Shown here in pieces: positions 7,915-16,816 of a stretch of DNA of 64,000 bases; the stretch's first letter is position 1, and every line of letters begins with the position of its first letter. The position numbers and the translations under genes were made by a program. This DNA comes from Peptoniphilus_A sp001811425 (GTDB lineage Bacteria; Bacillota; Clostridia; Tissierellales; Peptoniphilaceae): NCBI RefSeq assembly GCF_001811425.1, contig NZ_KV804703.1:62001-126000 (forward strand), written 5' to 3'. The notes under the pieces were generated by a model that was given only the letters and a program-made list of their open reading frames with translations, did not search any database and had not been told where the DNA came from.

Positions 7915-8340
7915 ATTACATTACATAAACTTTCTTGTATCTGGGCTTTTGAAATATTTATGTAACATTGCTTTACTAAAGTAATTTTCTGTGATAATAG
8001 ATGGGTATTGGGAATATGTGTCTTTGGACTCCCTTGTCTTTAAGTGTTGTCCTTGGTTTTAGGGGTTATCCTTTGTCTTTGCTTTCGCCTTTTTATATGG
8101 GGTCTTTGAAATCGGCACATTGATTGCAGTAATCAAAATGATTCTCGCCCTTTGTTTTTGCTTTCACCCTTGACTTTGGTGCCCTTTGCCTTGGACTCTT
8201 GCCCTTTGACATGGGGATCTTAGACCTTGTAATCCAAAACCGTATGTAAAATTATAACAAAAAGGTTACATTTTTGCAATTTCTTTTATAGTGATGGATG
8301 AAATATGTTTAAAATAAAGATTAGAGATTCTATTTTACTC
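7915..8340. other. Gene-free region with skewed, CCTTTG-rich sequence
   Basis: No convincing gene. The plus strand from about 8020 to 8225 is strongly T/C/G-biased, and variants of CCCTTTG or CCTTGNCTTT recur about eight times, giving a strand-asymmetric low-complexity tract unlike its surroundings. The longest minus-strand frame here encodes only 39 basic residues and was not accepted. Confidence 0.5.
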
Positions 8341-8369
8341 TTGACAATATGTTTTATACACCATATTAT
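8341..8369 (+). promoter_or_regulatory. Promoter and probable operator of the HigBA-like pair
   Basis: TTGACA at 8341 and TATTAT at 8364 are 17 bases apart. An inverted repeat AATATG (8346-8351) / CATATT (8362-8367) spans the spacer, the expected position of an operator for the HTH antitoxin encoded downstream. Confidence 0.7.
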
Positions 8370-8392
8370 GTTTATATAAGAGGTATATCAAT

Positions 8393-8737
8393 ATGTATGA
8401 AATTATATTTTATGATAAAGAAGATGGCAAAGTTCCTGTTGAAGAATTCTTAAATTCTTTAAGTCCTAAACTATTAGCGAAAACTTTAAAAAATATTGAT
8501 TTATTAGAAAAGTTTGGTAATAATCTTAGAGAACCTTTTTCAAAAAAGTTAGTTGATGGTATATTTGAATTAAGAACTAAACAATCTAGTGACATAACAA
8601 GAATCTTATATTTTTTTGTCATTGATAAAAAAATAGTTTTAACTAATGGTTTTGTTAAAAAGAGTAATAAAACTCCAAAATCTGAAATTGAACTTGCTAT
8701 TAAATATAAAAAAGACTTTGAAAGGAGATTTTTATGA
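8393..8737 (+). CDS. HigB/RelE-like toxin (phage Gp49-like, DUF891)
   Basis: 114 residues of the RelE/HigB fold: MYEIIFYDKEDGKVPVEEFL at the N-terminus and IFELRTKQSSDITRILYFFV in the centre, with the conserved ELR...R...F pattern of the Gp49/DUF891 toxins, ending in a Lys/Arg-rich tail. These are ribosome-dependent mRNA endonucleases in the cytoplasm. The stop overlaps the antitoxin start by four bases (ATGA), giving the toxin-first order typical of higBA. An inverted repeat covers the promoter, consistent with autoregulation by the partner. Toxin activity itself is inferred from family. Confidence 0.88.
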   Translation: MYEIIFYDKEDGKVPVEEFLNSLSPKLLAKTLKNIDLLEKFGNNLREPFSKKLVDGIFELRTKQSSDITRILYFFVIDKKIVLTNGFVKKSNKTPKSEIELAIKYKKDFERRFL

Positions 8738-9009
8738 AAACTTACGATGATTATAAAAAAGAAATCTTAAAAAATGATGAAATTAAGTCAGAATATGATG
8801 CTCTTGCTCCAGAATATGATATTATCGAAGCCATGATTATGGCTCGTAATAATCTTAATCTAACACAAAAAGATTTGTCCAAAAGAACTGGGATTAATCA
8901 AGCAGACATCAGCAGAATTGAAAATGGTACAAGAAACCCAAGTCTAAAAATGTTAAAAAAACTAGCAAATGGTCTTGGAATGGAATTGAAACTTGAGTTT
9001 AAAGGTTAA
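8734..9009 (+). CDS. HigA-like XRE family antitoxin
   Basis: 91 residues. An acidic N-terminal segment (DYKKEILKNDEIKSEYDAL) probably contacts the toxin. An HTH_3/XRE domain lies at about 33-88: ARNNLNLTQKDLSKRTGINQ, ADISRIENGTRNPSLKMLKK. Overlap with the toxin gene indicates translational coupling. It should neutralise the toxin and repress the shared promoter at 8341-8369. AAAGGAG precedes the ATG inside the toxin gene. Confidence 0.9.
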   Translation: MKTYDDYKKEILKNDEIKSEYDALAPEYDIIEAMIMARNNLNLTQKDLSKRTGINQADISRIENGTRNPSLKMLKKLANGLGMELKLEFKG

Positions 9010-9037
9010 TTTTTATTTTAACTTTTTGTATTTTATC

Positions 9038-9089
9038 AAAAAAAAGCTAGGCTTTTGTTTTCATTTGCGAAAACAGCCTAGCTTTTTTT
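9038..9089. terminator. Bidirectional terminator
   Basis: AAAAAAGCTAGGC / GCCTAGCTTTTTT perfect stem with a 22-base loop between convergent genes. The A and T runs on both sides serve either direction. Confidence 0.88.
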
Positions 9090-9297
9090 ATTTTGCAAGC
9101 TCTTTAAAGGCTTTGTCATACTTTTCCATAATCTCATTTGCTACTTTGTCTAAATTTTTATATGCTTCTTCTGATTTTTCTTCAATTGTGTCAGGTCCAT
9201 CAGCCAACTCTTTAAATGCGTCTATGTGATCTTCAACAAATTTTTTAGCTTCTTCAAAGAGTTTTTCTTCTTCTCTATTTATTTTTTCTTTATCCAT
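9088..9297 (-). CDS. Small acidic helical protein, unknown function
   Basis: 69 residues, about half Glu, Lys and Asp, predicted almost entirely alpha-helical (EEAKKFVEDHIDAFKELAD, EEAYKNLDKVANEIMEKYDK). No signal peptide, cysteine or recognised family. A GAGGTG ribosome site precedes the ATG. The stop touches the bidirectional terminator shared with the antitoxin gene. It lies 30 bases after the Fic gene and may share its transcript. Confidence 0.65.
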   Translation of the reverse strand: MDKEKINREEEKLFEEAKKFVEDHIDAFKELADGPDTIEEKSEEAYKNLDKVANEIMEKYDKAFKELAK

Positions 9298-9327
9298 ATA
9301 ACACCTCGAATAAGAAAGACACTCATT

Positions 9328-10053
9328 CTAACTTTGAAACTCTTTTATGATACTCAACTCGTAGTCCTCTACAAGTTCTTGGAATTTTTCAAGCCTTCCT
9401 TCTTTTCCGTACTGATCTAAGGATTCATAATATATAGGTCTTTCTTTTGCTTCTATTATTATTGGCAGAAATTCGTATTTCATTAGGACATAATTTAAAA
9501 GTAGTCTTGCACACCTTCCATTACCATCTTGGAATGGATGGATGCGTATAAATTCTGCGTGCACCCAGGCTGCTAGTTGTACAGGATGGATCTTGTCCTT
9601 CTTCTCATTGTAGGAATATATGAAATATTTCATTTCATCACGGACTTTTTCCCATGATGGTGGGGCAAAACTTGCTCCAGTGATTCGCACATTGCCACTC
9701 CTATAAATGCCACCAGGAAAAATATTATCCATCAATATTTCGTGAATGTCCTTTATAAGATTCTCGTCAAGGTCATCTTCAGGGGACAAGTGAGCTTTTA
9801 CATAATCGAAAGCTTTGTGATGATTGACAACTTCATAAATTTCCCTCAAACTCTTACCACCAACGGAAATGTGATCCACAAGCAAGGTCTTTACCTCATA
9901 TATTGATAGAGTGTTACCTTCGATTTTTGTGGACTCGTGAGAAAATCTAATTGCAAAATCTTCTTCAAACTTTTTAAGAATTTCTGGTAATACATCCTTT
10001 TTATTAATATTAAATTTTCGAATAGCCTCGTCAATTTGCTTTAACTTATCCAT
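9328..10053 (-). CDS. Fic domain AMP-transferase-like protein
   Basis: 241 residues. The Fic core motif HPFQDGNGRCAR is near residue 170. An N-terminal inhibitory helix carries STKIEGN near residue 42, matching the (S/T)xxxE(G/N) pattern of class II Fic proteins that obstruct their own active site. Fic enzymes transfer AMP or related groups onto protein hydroxyls. The ATG at 10053 follows AAGGAG at 8 bases; an upstream GTG is less likely. The gene begins 12 bases after the stop of the AlbA_2/HTH regulator, so co-transcription is expected. The target is not inferable. Confidence 0.9.
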   Translation of the reverse strand: MDKLKQIDEAIRKFNINKKDVLPEILKKFEEDFAIRFSHESTKIEGNTLSIYEVKTLLVDHISVGGKSLREIYEVVNHHKAFDYVKAHLSPEDDLDENLIKDIHEILMDNIFPGGIYRSGNVRITGASFAPPSWEKVRDEMKYFIYSYNEKKDKIHPVQLAAWVHAEFIRIHPFQDGNGRCARLLLNYVLMKYEFLPIIIEAKERPIYYESLDQYGKEGRLEKFQELVEDYELSIIKEFQS

Positions 10054-10065
10054 GCAAAACACTCC

Positions 10066-11500
10066 TTAGTATTCATTTACTTTCCAATAGCCATCTTTAG
10101 CACTGCCCACATATTCTATTATCTTTTTATCTGTGAGATTTTTTAAATCTCTTTCTATAGTTCTATTGGTTACATTAAATTGTTTAGATAAATCATAGGC
10201 TGTAATTTTAGGGTTGTCCTTTATTATATCGAGAATTTTTTCACGCCTTTCATCCGGTTTTAATTTTTGACCGACATTTTGACCGACATTTTGACTGTCA
10301 TTTTGACCCTCACTTTGACCCTCATTTTGGGTATCATTTTGGATGTCATAATTTAGGTTTCTTAAAATTGTGGTAAAAGAGCTTTCGGTAGATCTAAATT
10401 CTGGCTTTAATTCTTCCCTATAATTTTCTTCTTTTTTATAGGCTTCTATGATTTTTCTAAGTCCTGAACCACGCCTTTCCATTAAATCCATTCTGGCAAA
10501 TACATCTGCTAGAATTGGATTTCTTCTTGTGGAGGATACATTTAATGGATTTAGATCTTGGACAAAAGTTCCGTCATACATACCTCCAGGAGAATATATT
10601 TCTAACCTGTCGTCATAGATATCTACATGAACTTCACTGCCAATTACTGAATAGTCTCTGTGGATTAGTGCGTTTACTAAGGCTTCTTGTACTGCTCTTT
10701 CGGGATATTCTGGATATTCTATTCTATAAACTGGACCTTTTTTCCACATCTTTTTTGTGTTTCTTTTTACAAAGTCCAAACTTGCTTTTAAAAGATAAAT
10801 TATATTGCCTTCAAATTCGGCATCATCTAAGGCATCTATTCTTCCATTTGCCTTTGTAAGTCCATTCCACCTAGTACAAAATACTCTTGACTGATAAACT
10901 TGATAGTCATCTGCAAAGAGTGCTCCTGCTATGGTTAGGTTTCCATCATTATTTACAAGCCCAAAGGATATTAAATCTTTATCTTCAAACTCTTTTTTTT
11001 GTCCTCTTTTTATATTCTATGCTAAGCTCTTTAAAAGTTACATCTTCTAAATTTTTATTTGACTCAAGTGAATCATAGCTAATATGTTCACCCTTTAGTG
11101 ATAAGTTAAATAAGTCTATTCTATTGGCAGAGACACTCTGATTTCCTACTCTCTTGTAGGCTGTTCTTGAACCACCATCTGCTACAAAGTATGGAGTGTT
11201 TTTCCCCGCAAAGATTGTTAGAATTAAAATTATTTTCTCGTCTATCTCTTGTATCTCCATGTCAAATTCTGGATTCGGATCCATTTTTGTTTTTATGATT
11301 TCAGAAATATTTTCGGAAGTCTCTTTGTAGTCACTAAGTCCAAGGATTGTATTATCATCTTTTACTCCAAATATTAATTTTCCACCTCTACCATTGGCAA
11401 AGGCTGATACGGATTTTAACCAAGACTTTGGCTTATTTATTTCTAATTTTTCTTTTTTGTCATATAGATTTGTCTCTCCAAGATAATCTTTTAAGTTCAA
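10066..11500 (-). pseudogene. AlbA_2 (Schlafen-like) ATP-binding/HTH regulator, frameshifted
   Basis: Two frames together give about 478 residues. The N-terminal AlbA_2 domain includes SVSAFANGRGGKLIFGVKDD and NPEFDMEIQ. The second part has the HATPase-like C-terminal region (EYPERAVQEALVNALIHRDY, VFARMDLMERRGSGLRKI), then a QN(D/V/E)xQ repeat linker and a winged helix ending NVTNRTIERDLKNL. The break is at a run of eight T (10993-11000; A on the sense strand): seven would restore the frame. The start is probably TTG 11500 after GGAGAGGAGG. A homopolymer sequencing error or a phase-variable tract would both look like this. An intact paralogue is at 48735-50066. Confidence 0.8.
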
Positions 11501-11808
11501 AGTATCCCTCCTCTCCTTCAAATATTATATTTAATTATAGCAATTTTTGTTATTTGTACCATTATAGGAATTGAGATTTAATAAATTCATAATTTTCACC
11601 TAGTATTCATTCTAAAACTTCACCATTTTCTACTTAATACTCTGTAGCCTTTATATAATCCTCATTACATTCTTAAAATTTATCTAACATTCTAATTCTA
11701 TTTATCTTTAGATGCTTTAAATAAAAATACGATAAAATTATAAATATTATCGTCAGAAATAGTTTTATTATTTCACTTTATATCACAAAGATAAATGAAA
11801 ACTCAAAA

Positions 11809-13122
11809 TTAAAATGGTATATTATTATCATCTACTTGATTAACAGACTCATCATATTTAAAGTTTGAATATTGTTGAAAATCTATATCATAACCGAATC
11901 TTTCAATAATTTTTGATGCTAGTTTGGTATTGTCTCTATAGTTTCGTCTTCTATTATATATTTGTGAATTAGTATTAATTTTTTCCATTATTCTTTCAAA
12001 TTGCTCAAAATTATAATTTTCTAAAAAAGGATAAACAAGTTTATCAAACAGTTCATTAGCTTCATCAAAATTTTCACTATTTCCAAATTTTTCTATAAAT
12101 AAATCTAAGAGTTTATCCTGGAGCCCTTCATCTGCATAAGTATCATATATCGTATTTATTTCTTTATCTTTAGGAAAATTCATGTTTATATTTCTTAAGT
12201 TTTCTAAATGTTCTATCTTATTTTTATATTTAAAATATGAAAATATTTTTGCATCATTATTAGTATCAATAAAGGTATCAATTTCCCTTTTTAAATTTTC
12301 TTCTAATAATAAATATAACTTTGGAAATAAAAATAATAATTTACATACATTTAATTTTTGAATATAACTATCACCTACTTGTTTTAATACATCTTCACTT
12401 TCTAAATACGGAATTAATTCTTCATATTTATACTTTAATAAACTCTTTAAGGTAGCTATATTAATTTCTATATTTTCAAGACATTTCTCATCATCACTCA
12501 CATAACAAAATTTCCAAAAAGTTTTAAATATATATTTTATAGTGGATGGATCCATTTTTTCAAAATACTTTTTTAGCAAATATGAGTTTAAATTTTCATT
12601 ACTCGCCAATAACCAATCTTTATTTTCCGATAAATCATCAGTCAATTTATCAACAATTTTATTGTTTAAAATAGGTGATTTTATCAGGATTTCCGATAGT
12701 ATGTTTTTTATCAATGCAATAGTAATTTCTTTATTGGGTTGATATAACTCATAGTTTTCATTTAAGGACGGATGAGCAGAAAGATTCCTGAACTTTTTTA
12801 AAGTATCCATATAGGCTTTTGTTTCATTATTTAATATTTTATGGCGGTCATAAGCAAGATCGATTAATTTTGATTCCCAAAATGATAAATCACTTTTTCT
12901 ACTCATCTCTTCTTCCATTTCTGATAATATTTTTTCTGCACTTTCATCATCGTAATCTTCAGATAATTCTTTAAGCTTATAAATAATGTCACAAATAGTA
13001 ACTGAATATAAAGATACTAATGCTGACCTATAACTTTTACTTGAATAACTTGTCAAAACTTCTTCAAAATATAACTTTGTTCTATTATCATATATTTCTT
13101 CAACTTCTGTTAAATAAAACAT
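11809..13122 (-). CDS. HEPN-type protein, candidate defence RNase
   Basis: 437 residues, very AT-rich codon use. The N-terminal about 145 residues are helical and carry FRNLSAHPS near residue 115, which fits the R-x4-H catalytic motif (RNLSAH) of HEPN ribonucleases; the preceding YRSALVSLYSV region fits the first HEPN helix. The rest is a helical region of about 290 residues with no recognised domain. HEPN proteins are common in abortive-infection and toxin systems, so an antiviral role is likely but not shown. ATG 13122 lies 5 bases after AAAGGAG. The gene stands upstream of the frameshifted AlbA_2 regulator on the same strand. Confidence 0.7.
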   Translation of the reverse strand: MFYLTEVEEIYDNRTKLYFEEVLTSYSSKSYRSALVSLYSVTICDIIYKLKELSEDYDDESAEKILSEMEEEMSRKSDLSFWESKLIDLAYDRHKILNNETKAYMDTLKKFRNLSAHPSLNENYELYQPNKEITIALIKNILSEILIKSPILNNKIVDKLTDDLSENKDWLLASNENLNSYLLKKYFEKMDPSTIKYIFKTFWKFCYVSDDEKCLENIEINIATLKSLLKYKYEELIPYLESEDVLKQVGDSYIQKLNVCKLLFLFPKLYLLLEENLKREIDTFIDTNNDAKIFSYFKYKNKIEHLENLRNINMNFPKDKEINTIYDTYADEGLQDKLLDLFIEKFGNSENFDEANELFDKLVYPFLENYNFEQFERIMEKINTNSQIYNRRRNYRDNTKLASKIIERFGYDIDFQQYSNFKYDESVNQVDDNNIPF

Positions 13123-13651
13123 TTGCACTCCTTTATAAACTTATTTAAATCTTAAAAATCTTGTTAACACAATTATATCAAATACTTGTTAGAACTATTA
13201 AAACAGTACTTAGATATTTTTGTAATTTATTGTTATCATTTAATACTAATCTTTAAAAATATAAAAAATATTACAGATTTGTAATTATAGTATTTCTGCT
13301 CAACATTACTTCACATTTTAGCTTAATAGCTCTTTTAAATAAAAAAAATTATTCTTGTCATAATCTTTTTTCAATACCCTATAATTACTATGCTTTATAA
13401 TATCAATTTATATGCTATAAAAAATAGTTCGCGCTTCTTAAATAATCTAAGCTCATCATATTACACTGCATTACATTTTCATTTTATCTTGACTAGTAGG
13501 ATCTTATCAGATTTTTTATAATTTATCCCATAATATAAATTTAGATCAAATTCATAAAATTATGCTTACAAAAAATTTCCCATAAAAGAATTGTGGCAAT
13601 TAATTTTCAAGTTTTATCTAAATTAAAAAATTTTTACAAGAAAAGTTATTC
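13123..13651. other. AT-rich intergenic region, no gene seen
   Basis: About 530 bases of AT-rich DNA without a credible frame, RNA gene or repeat. A TATAAT on the minus strand near 13170 may be the HEPN gene's -10 box. Confidence 0.6.
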
Positions 13652-14773
13652 TCACTTCATGAGTTCTACAAATCTTTCTTTTAAAGAAATTTTAGTCTTT
13701 ATTCCCAACTCTTCAAATACTTCGTCCAACTTTTCATATAGTTCTAAAAAGTTTTCGTAGGATATGTTGTTGCCCATGTGGCCTATTCTAAATACTTTCT
13801 CGAAGATGTTACCTGCGCCCTTGGATATTAATATGCCTTTCTTTTTTAGGGCTGTAAGGATGTCATCTGCTATGAAGCCTTCTGGCACCATGACTGCTGT
13901 TAGGGTGTTGGATCTTGAGTCCTTGGCGTAGAGTTCAAAGCCTGCTTCTTGGAAAATCTCTCTTGTTACTTCTGCGTATTTTTTGTGAAGGGCAATGGAG
14001 TCCTTGGCAAAGAGTTTGTCTAGGGCAAGGTCTAGGGCATAGGTCAAGTTCTCGTTCATTGTGTATGGGAAGGCAAAGCCGTCGGAGTAGTCGTAGTAGT
14101 TTAGGAAGTTCATATAATAGGAAGGAACTGGTTTTTTTCTATTGGCGATGGCTTCTTTTGCCCTGTCTGATATTGTAACCATGGTTAGTCCTGTTGGCGC
14201 TGATATACATTTTTGGCTGCCACCAAGGGCTATGTCAACTTTGTAATCGTCAAAGTCAAATTCTTCTCCGCCCATGCCTGATACTGTGTCCACTACTGTG
14301 AGGATGCCGTAGGAGTTAAGCAAGTTGCAGATACTTTTTACATCGTTAGTGATGCCTGATGGCGTCTCGCAGTGTACCATAGTTGCTACTTTAAAGTCGT
14401 GGTCTTTTTCTAGGAAGGCTTTTAGTTTTTCTAGATCGAAACCGCGTCTAAAGTCATCTTCATAGATTAGTGGCTCGCCGTCGTAGTATTTTACGAAGTC
14501 GGCAAAGCCTGCGCCGAAGACTCCGTTATTTAGGACAAGGACTCTGTCCCCTTTCTCTACTAGGTTTATGATTGCTGCTTCTAGTCCAATCATGCCTTCG
14601 CCTAGCATGAGGATAGTCGTGGCTTCTGTCTTTAAGAGCTTGGAGATTTTTTTCTCCACTCTTCTATGTATTTTTTCGTATTCTGGATCGATGTCTGGGT
14701 TTGTGAGAGTTTTTCCCATTAATGCCATTACTTCGTCGTCAATTGATGTTGGGCCTGCACATAAGATTTTCAT
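13652..14773 (-). CDS. Class V aminotransferase (alanine-glyoxylate/serine-pyruvate type)
   Basis: 373 residues, a PLP-dependent fold type I enzyme. It starts MKILCAGPTSIDDEVM, has the glycine-rich cofactor loop LMLGEGMIGLEAA near 57, the Asp that binds the pyridine nitrogen in VVDTVSGMGG near 163, and the Schiff-base lysine in GGSQKCISAPTGL near 188. It is close in plan to serine-pyruvate/alanine-glyoxylate and pyridoxamine-pyruvate aminotransferases. The exact amino donor cannot be decided. It is monocistronic with an AGGAG site before ATG. It probably links amino-acid nitrogen to pyruvate or glyoxylate in an amino-acid-fermenting anaerobe. Confidence 0.85.
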   Translation of the reverse strand: MKILCAGPTSIDDEVMALMGKTLTNPDIDPEYEKIHRRVEKKISKLLKTEATTILMLGEGMIGLEAAIINLVEKGDRVLVLNNGVFGAGFADFVKYYDGEPLIYEDDFRRGFDLEKLKAFLEKDHDFKVATMVHCETPSGITNDVKSICNLLNSYGILTVVDTVSGMGGEEFDFDDYKVDIALGGSQKCISAPTGLTMVTISDRAKEAIANRKKPVPSYYMNFLNYYDYSDGFAFPYTMNENLTYALDLALDKLFAKDSIALHKKYAEVTREIFQEAGFELYAKDSRSNTLTAVMVPEGFIADDILTALKKKGILISKGAGNIFEKVFRIGHMGNNISYENFLELYEKLDEVFEELGIKTKISLKERFVELMK

Positions 14774-14822
14774 TTTTCTTTCTCTCCTTTATGTCTTTTG
14801 TTTAAATTATATTATATGGGGA

Positions 14823-14852
14823 CAAAAAAACAAGCTGCCTTTTGACAGCCTG
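14823..14852 (-). terminator. Terminator of the glutaredoxin-like stalk gene
   Basis: GCTGTC-AAAA-GGCAGC stem extended by A/T pairs and followed on the minus strand by seven T. Nearly the same 30 bases form the terminator at 15889-15920. Confidence 0.8.
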
Positions 14853-14865
14853 CCTTTGGTTTTGT

Positions 14866-15804
14866 TTATTTGTTTTCTACAAAGTAAGTGTTTTCTTCTA
14901 TTTGTTTAAATATTTCATCGTATTGTTTTTCTTCGAAGCCAACTACGCATTTGTCTATGCTCTTTCCATCTTTTTCAAGTGTCATTATGTGAGTTGGATA
15001 GTAAACTCTGTCGTTGTATTCTGCCATGTCTTTATAGTATTTTTCAAAGATTTCGTCTTTTTTGCCTTCGCTGTCTCTAATGTCTCTTGCTATATATTTG
15101 ATGCCTTTATTATCTAAGTATGCTTTTAGTTTTTGGCAGTAAGGACATTCTTCAAAGCCATAGATTAGAAATCTTATGTCTTCTTCTCCTGCTTTTGTTT
15201 TTATTTTGTTTATTGGTGCTGTGAAGTAACCTTCTTCATATATGTCTTCTATCTTTGCATTTTTTGAATCTAATAAAACTGTTTGTGTTTTGAAGTCATA
15301 AGCTACTCCAAAGTCTAAGATTTTTGCTAGGTCTCTTAGGCGGAAATAGTTGTATCCGTCTATGAAATATCCATAGAGTTCTATATCCTTTCCTTGGCTG
15401 TCCACTATTTTTTGTTTGTTTGTCTTTGCTATTTCTTCTTCTTCTCTTTTTTCAACGTAAGTAAAGTCTTCTTTTTGATTTTCACCCTTTGTTATGATTA
15501 CTTTTTGGCTTTCATTGTCGTAAGATACCATAAATTTTGCTGGTGTGTCTTTGAAAAGAGCTGCTGCATCTCTAATTCTTACATAGTTAGACCTATTAAT
15601 TAGGTAAGAATTTATTTTTATGTCTTTTCCGTCAAATCTAACTTTTTCTCCTGATGTCTGTGCCAACCTTTCGTCTGATTCTAATTTTAATACTTTAGCT
15701 TTGTTCTCTTCTTTGCCTTCATTGCCTTCATTGCTGTTAGCTAGTGCTGTCATTGGACTTGTTAAGGTTAAAAGAGCTAATAATACTACTGCAAATTTTT
15801 TCAT
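14866..15804 (-). CDS. Exported stalk-domain protein with C-terminal glutaredoxin-like domain
   Basis: 312 residues. A signal peptide (MKKFAVVLLALLTLTSPMTA, then LANS) is followed by two repeats of the copper-amine-oxidase-N-like stalk type (YLINRSNYVRIRDAAALF near 65; YFIDGYNYFRLRDLAKIL near 150). A thioredoxin-fold domain begins near 208, with the dithiol ECPYCQKLKAYL and a cis-Pro region YYPTHIM. It therefore looks like a surface-anchored thiol-disulfide oxidoreductase. The combination of stalk and glutaredoxin is unusual. GGAGG precedes ATG 15804. It is a single gene with its own terminator. The redox direction and partner are unknown. Confidence 0.8.
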   Translation of the reverse strand: MKKFAVVLLALLTLTSPMTALANSNEGNEGKEENKAKVLKLESDERLAQTSGEKVRFDGKDIKINSYLINRSNYVRIRDAAALFKDTPAKFMVSYDNESQKVIITKGENQKEDFTYVEKREEEEIAKTNKQKIVDSQGKDIELYGYFIDGYNYFRLRDLAKILDFGVAYDFKTQTVLLDSKNAKIEDIYEEGYFTAPINKIKTKAGEEDIRFLIYGFEECPYCQKLKAYLDNKGIKYIARDIRDSEGKKDEIFEKYYKDMAEYNDRVYYPTHIMTLEKDGKSIDKCVVGFEEKQYDEIFKQIEENTYFVENK

Positions 15805-15888
15805 AATCTGCCTCCTTTAAATTTATTACTAGTATTTTATCACATTAAATAAAAGTTTAAATGTTATTTTTTAATTTTTTATATGGAC

Positions 15889-15920
15889 AAAAAAACAAGC
15901 TGCCTTTTGACAGCCTGCTT
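15889..15920 (-). terminator. Terminator of ribU
   Basis: Same hairpin as 14823-14852 (GCTGTC-AAAA-GGCAGC then seven T), about 45 bases after the ribU stop. Confidence 0.8.
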
Positions 15921-15964
15921 TGATTTTGTTTTTGTTTTTATTTTCCTTTAGTTTTTCCACACTT

Positions 15965-16570
15965 TTAGTTTTTAAATAGTGGGCTAATTTTTTTGTAGAC
16001 CAGCATCATGACTGCTGATGTTGTAAAGCCTTTTATTAGGTTAAAGGGTAGGACTGAATAGATCATCATTGTGAAAAGTCCTGTGATTTTTGGTGTGATG
16101 GCAGATCCCATGGCTATTATTGCTTCCATTGGCATTACTTTACCGTAAAGTGGAAAGACTACGAAGTAGTTTGATGCCATGGCAAGAATTGTCATTGCCA
16201 CTACGCCTACTGTCATTGATAGGACTGCGCCCTTGTAAGTTCTATGTTTTCTATAGATGTAGCTTGATACTAGAGCAAAGGTACTTGATATGATGAAGTT
16301 TGATAGTTCGCCAACGCCTGCTGTCATTGTGCCCTTAAAGATTATGTGCATAAGGTTTTTTAGACCTGCTATTATGATGCCATAGACTGGTCCCATTGTG
16401 AAGGCGCCCATGAGGACTGGCAAGTCTGATATGTCCAGCTTCATAAAGGGTGGCGCTACAAAGGTTAGTGGCAATTGGAAGTACATTAGTACGAAGCCAA
16501 TTACTGATAGCATGGCTACTTTTGTCATGTCTTTTGTTCTTATCATGGTGCTTGTGTTTACTTTATTCAT
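15965..16570 (-). CDS. ribU: Riboflavin ECF transporter substrate-binding component RibU
   Basis: 201 residues, six predicted membrane helices. It contains LTFVAPPFMKLDISDLPVLM, the conserved region of RibU between helices 1 and 2, and GPVYGIIIAGLKNLMH. RibU captures riboflavin and works with the shared EcfA/A'/T energising module, which is not in this window. The gene follows an FMN riboswitch and terminator, so expression should fall when FMN is plentiful. GGAGG lies before ATG 16570. It is monocistronic. Confidence 0.93.
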   Translation of the reverse strand: MNKVNTSTMIRTKDMTKVAMLSVIGFVLMYFQLPLTFVAPPFMKLDISDLPVLMGAFTMGPVYGIIIAGLKNLMHIIFKGTMTAGVGELSNFIISSTFALVSSYIYRKHRTYKGAVLSMTVGVVAMTILAMASNYFVVFPLYGKVMPMEAIIAMGSAITPKITGLFTMMIYSVLPFNLIKGFTTSAVMMLVYKKISPLFKN

Positions 16571-16590
16571 TTTACCTCCTGTTGGGGCAT

Positions 16591-16613
16591 AAAAAAACCC
16601 CGAACCTTCGGGG
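16591..16613 (-). terminator. Riboswitch-controlled terminator upstream of ribU
   Basis: CCCCGAA-GG-TTCGGGG stem followed by seven T on the minus strand, directly between the FMN aptamer and the ribU start. This is the expression platform for transcription attenuation. Confidence 0.9.
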
Positions 16614-16625
16614 CATGAAAGTTTT

Positions 16626-16734
16626 AAATCATTCTCTCATCCAGACTTTACTGTCGGTATTGGAATCTAACCAATTCGGCTTGCGCTCGCGGACTTTACC
16701 GCCGGTTGGGACTTGCACCCTTCCCTGAAGATTT
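16626..16734 (-). ncRNA. FMN riboswitch (RFN element)
   Basis: The minus strand carries the conserved RFN blocks in order: TCAGGGAAGGGTGCAAGTCC, ACCGGCGGTAAAGTCCGCGA, GCCGAATTGGTTAGATTCC, ACCGACAGTAAAGTCTGGAT and GAGAGAA. These form the six-helix FMN aptamer. The downstream terminator and ribU complete the classical arrangement. Confidence 0.97.
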
Positions 16735-16816
16735 AAATTTTTATTTATTTCTTGCTTTTATTATAACACTTGTGGGTGGTTTTGCAAGTTTTATTATAGT
16801 TGAATTGTATTGTATT

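Noticed and set aside
8095..8214. 39-codon minus-strand frame, basic N-terminus with a CxxC near its end
   Set aside because: No ribosome site, low-complexity DNA and no family likeness; kept only as part of the odd tract.
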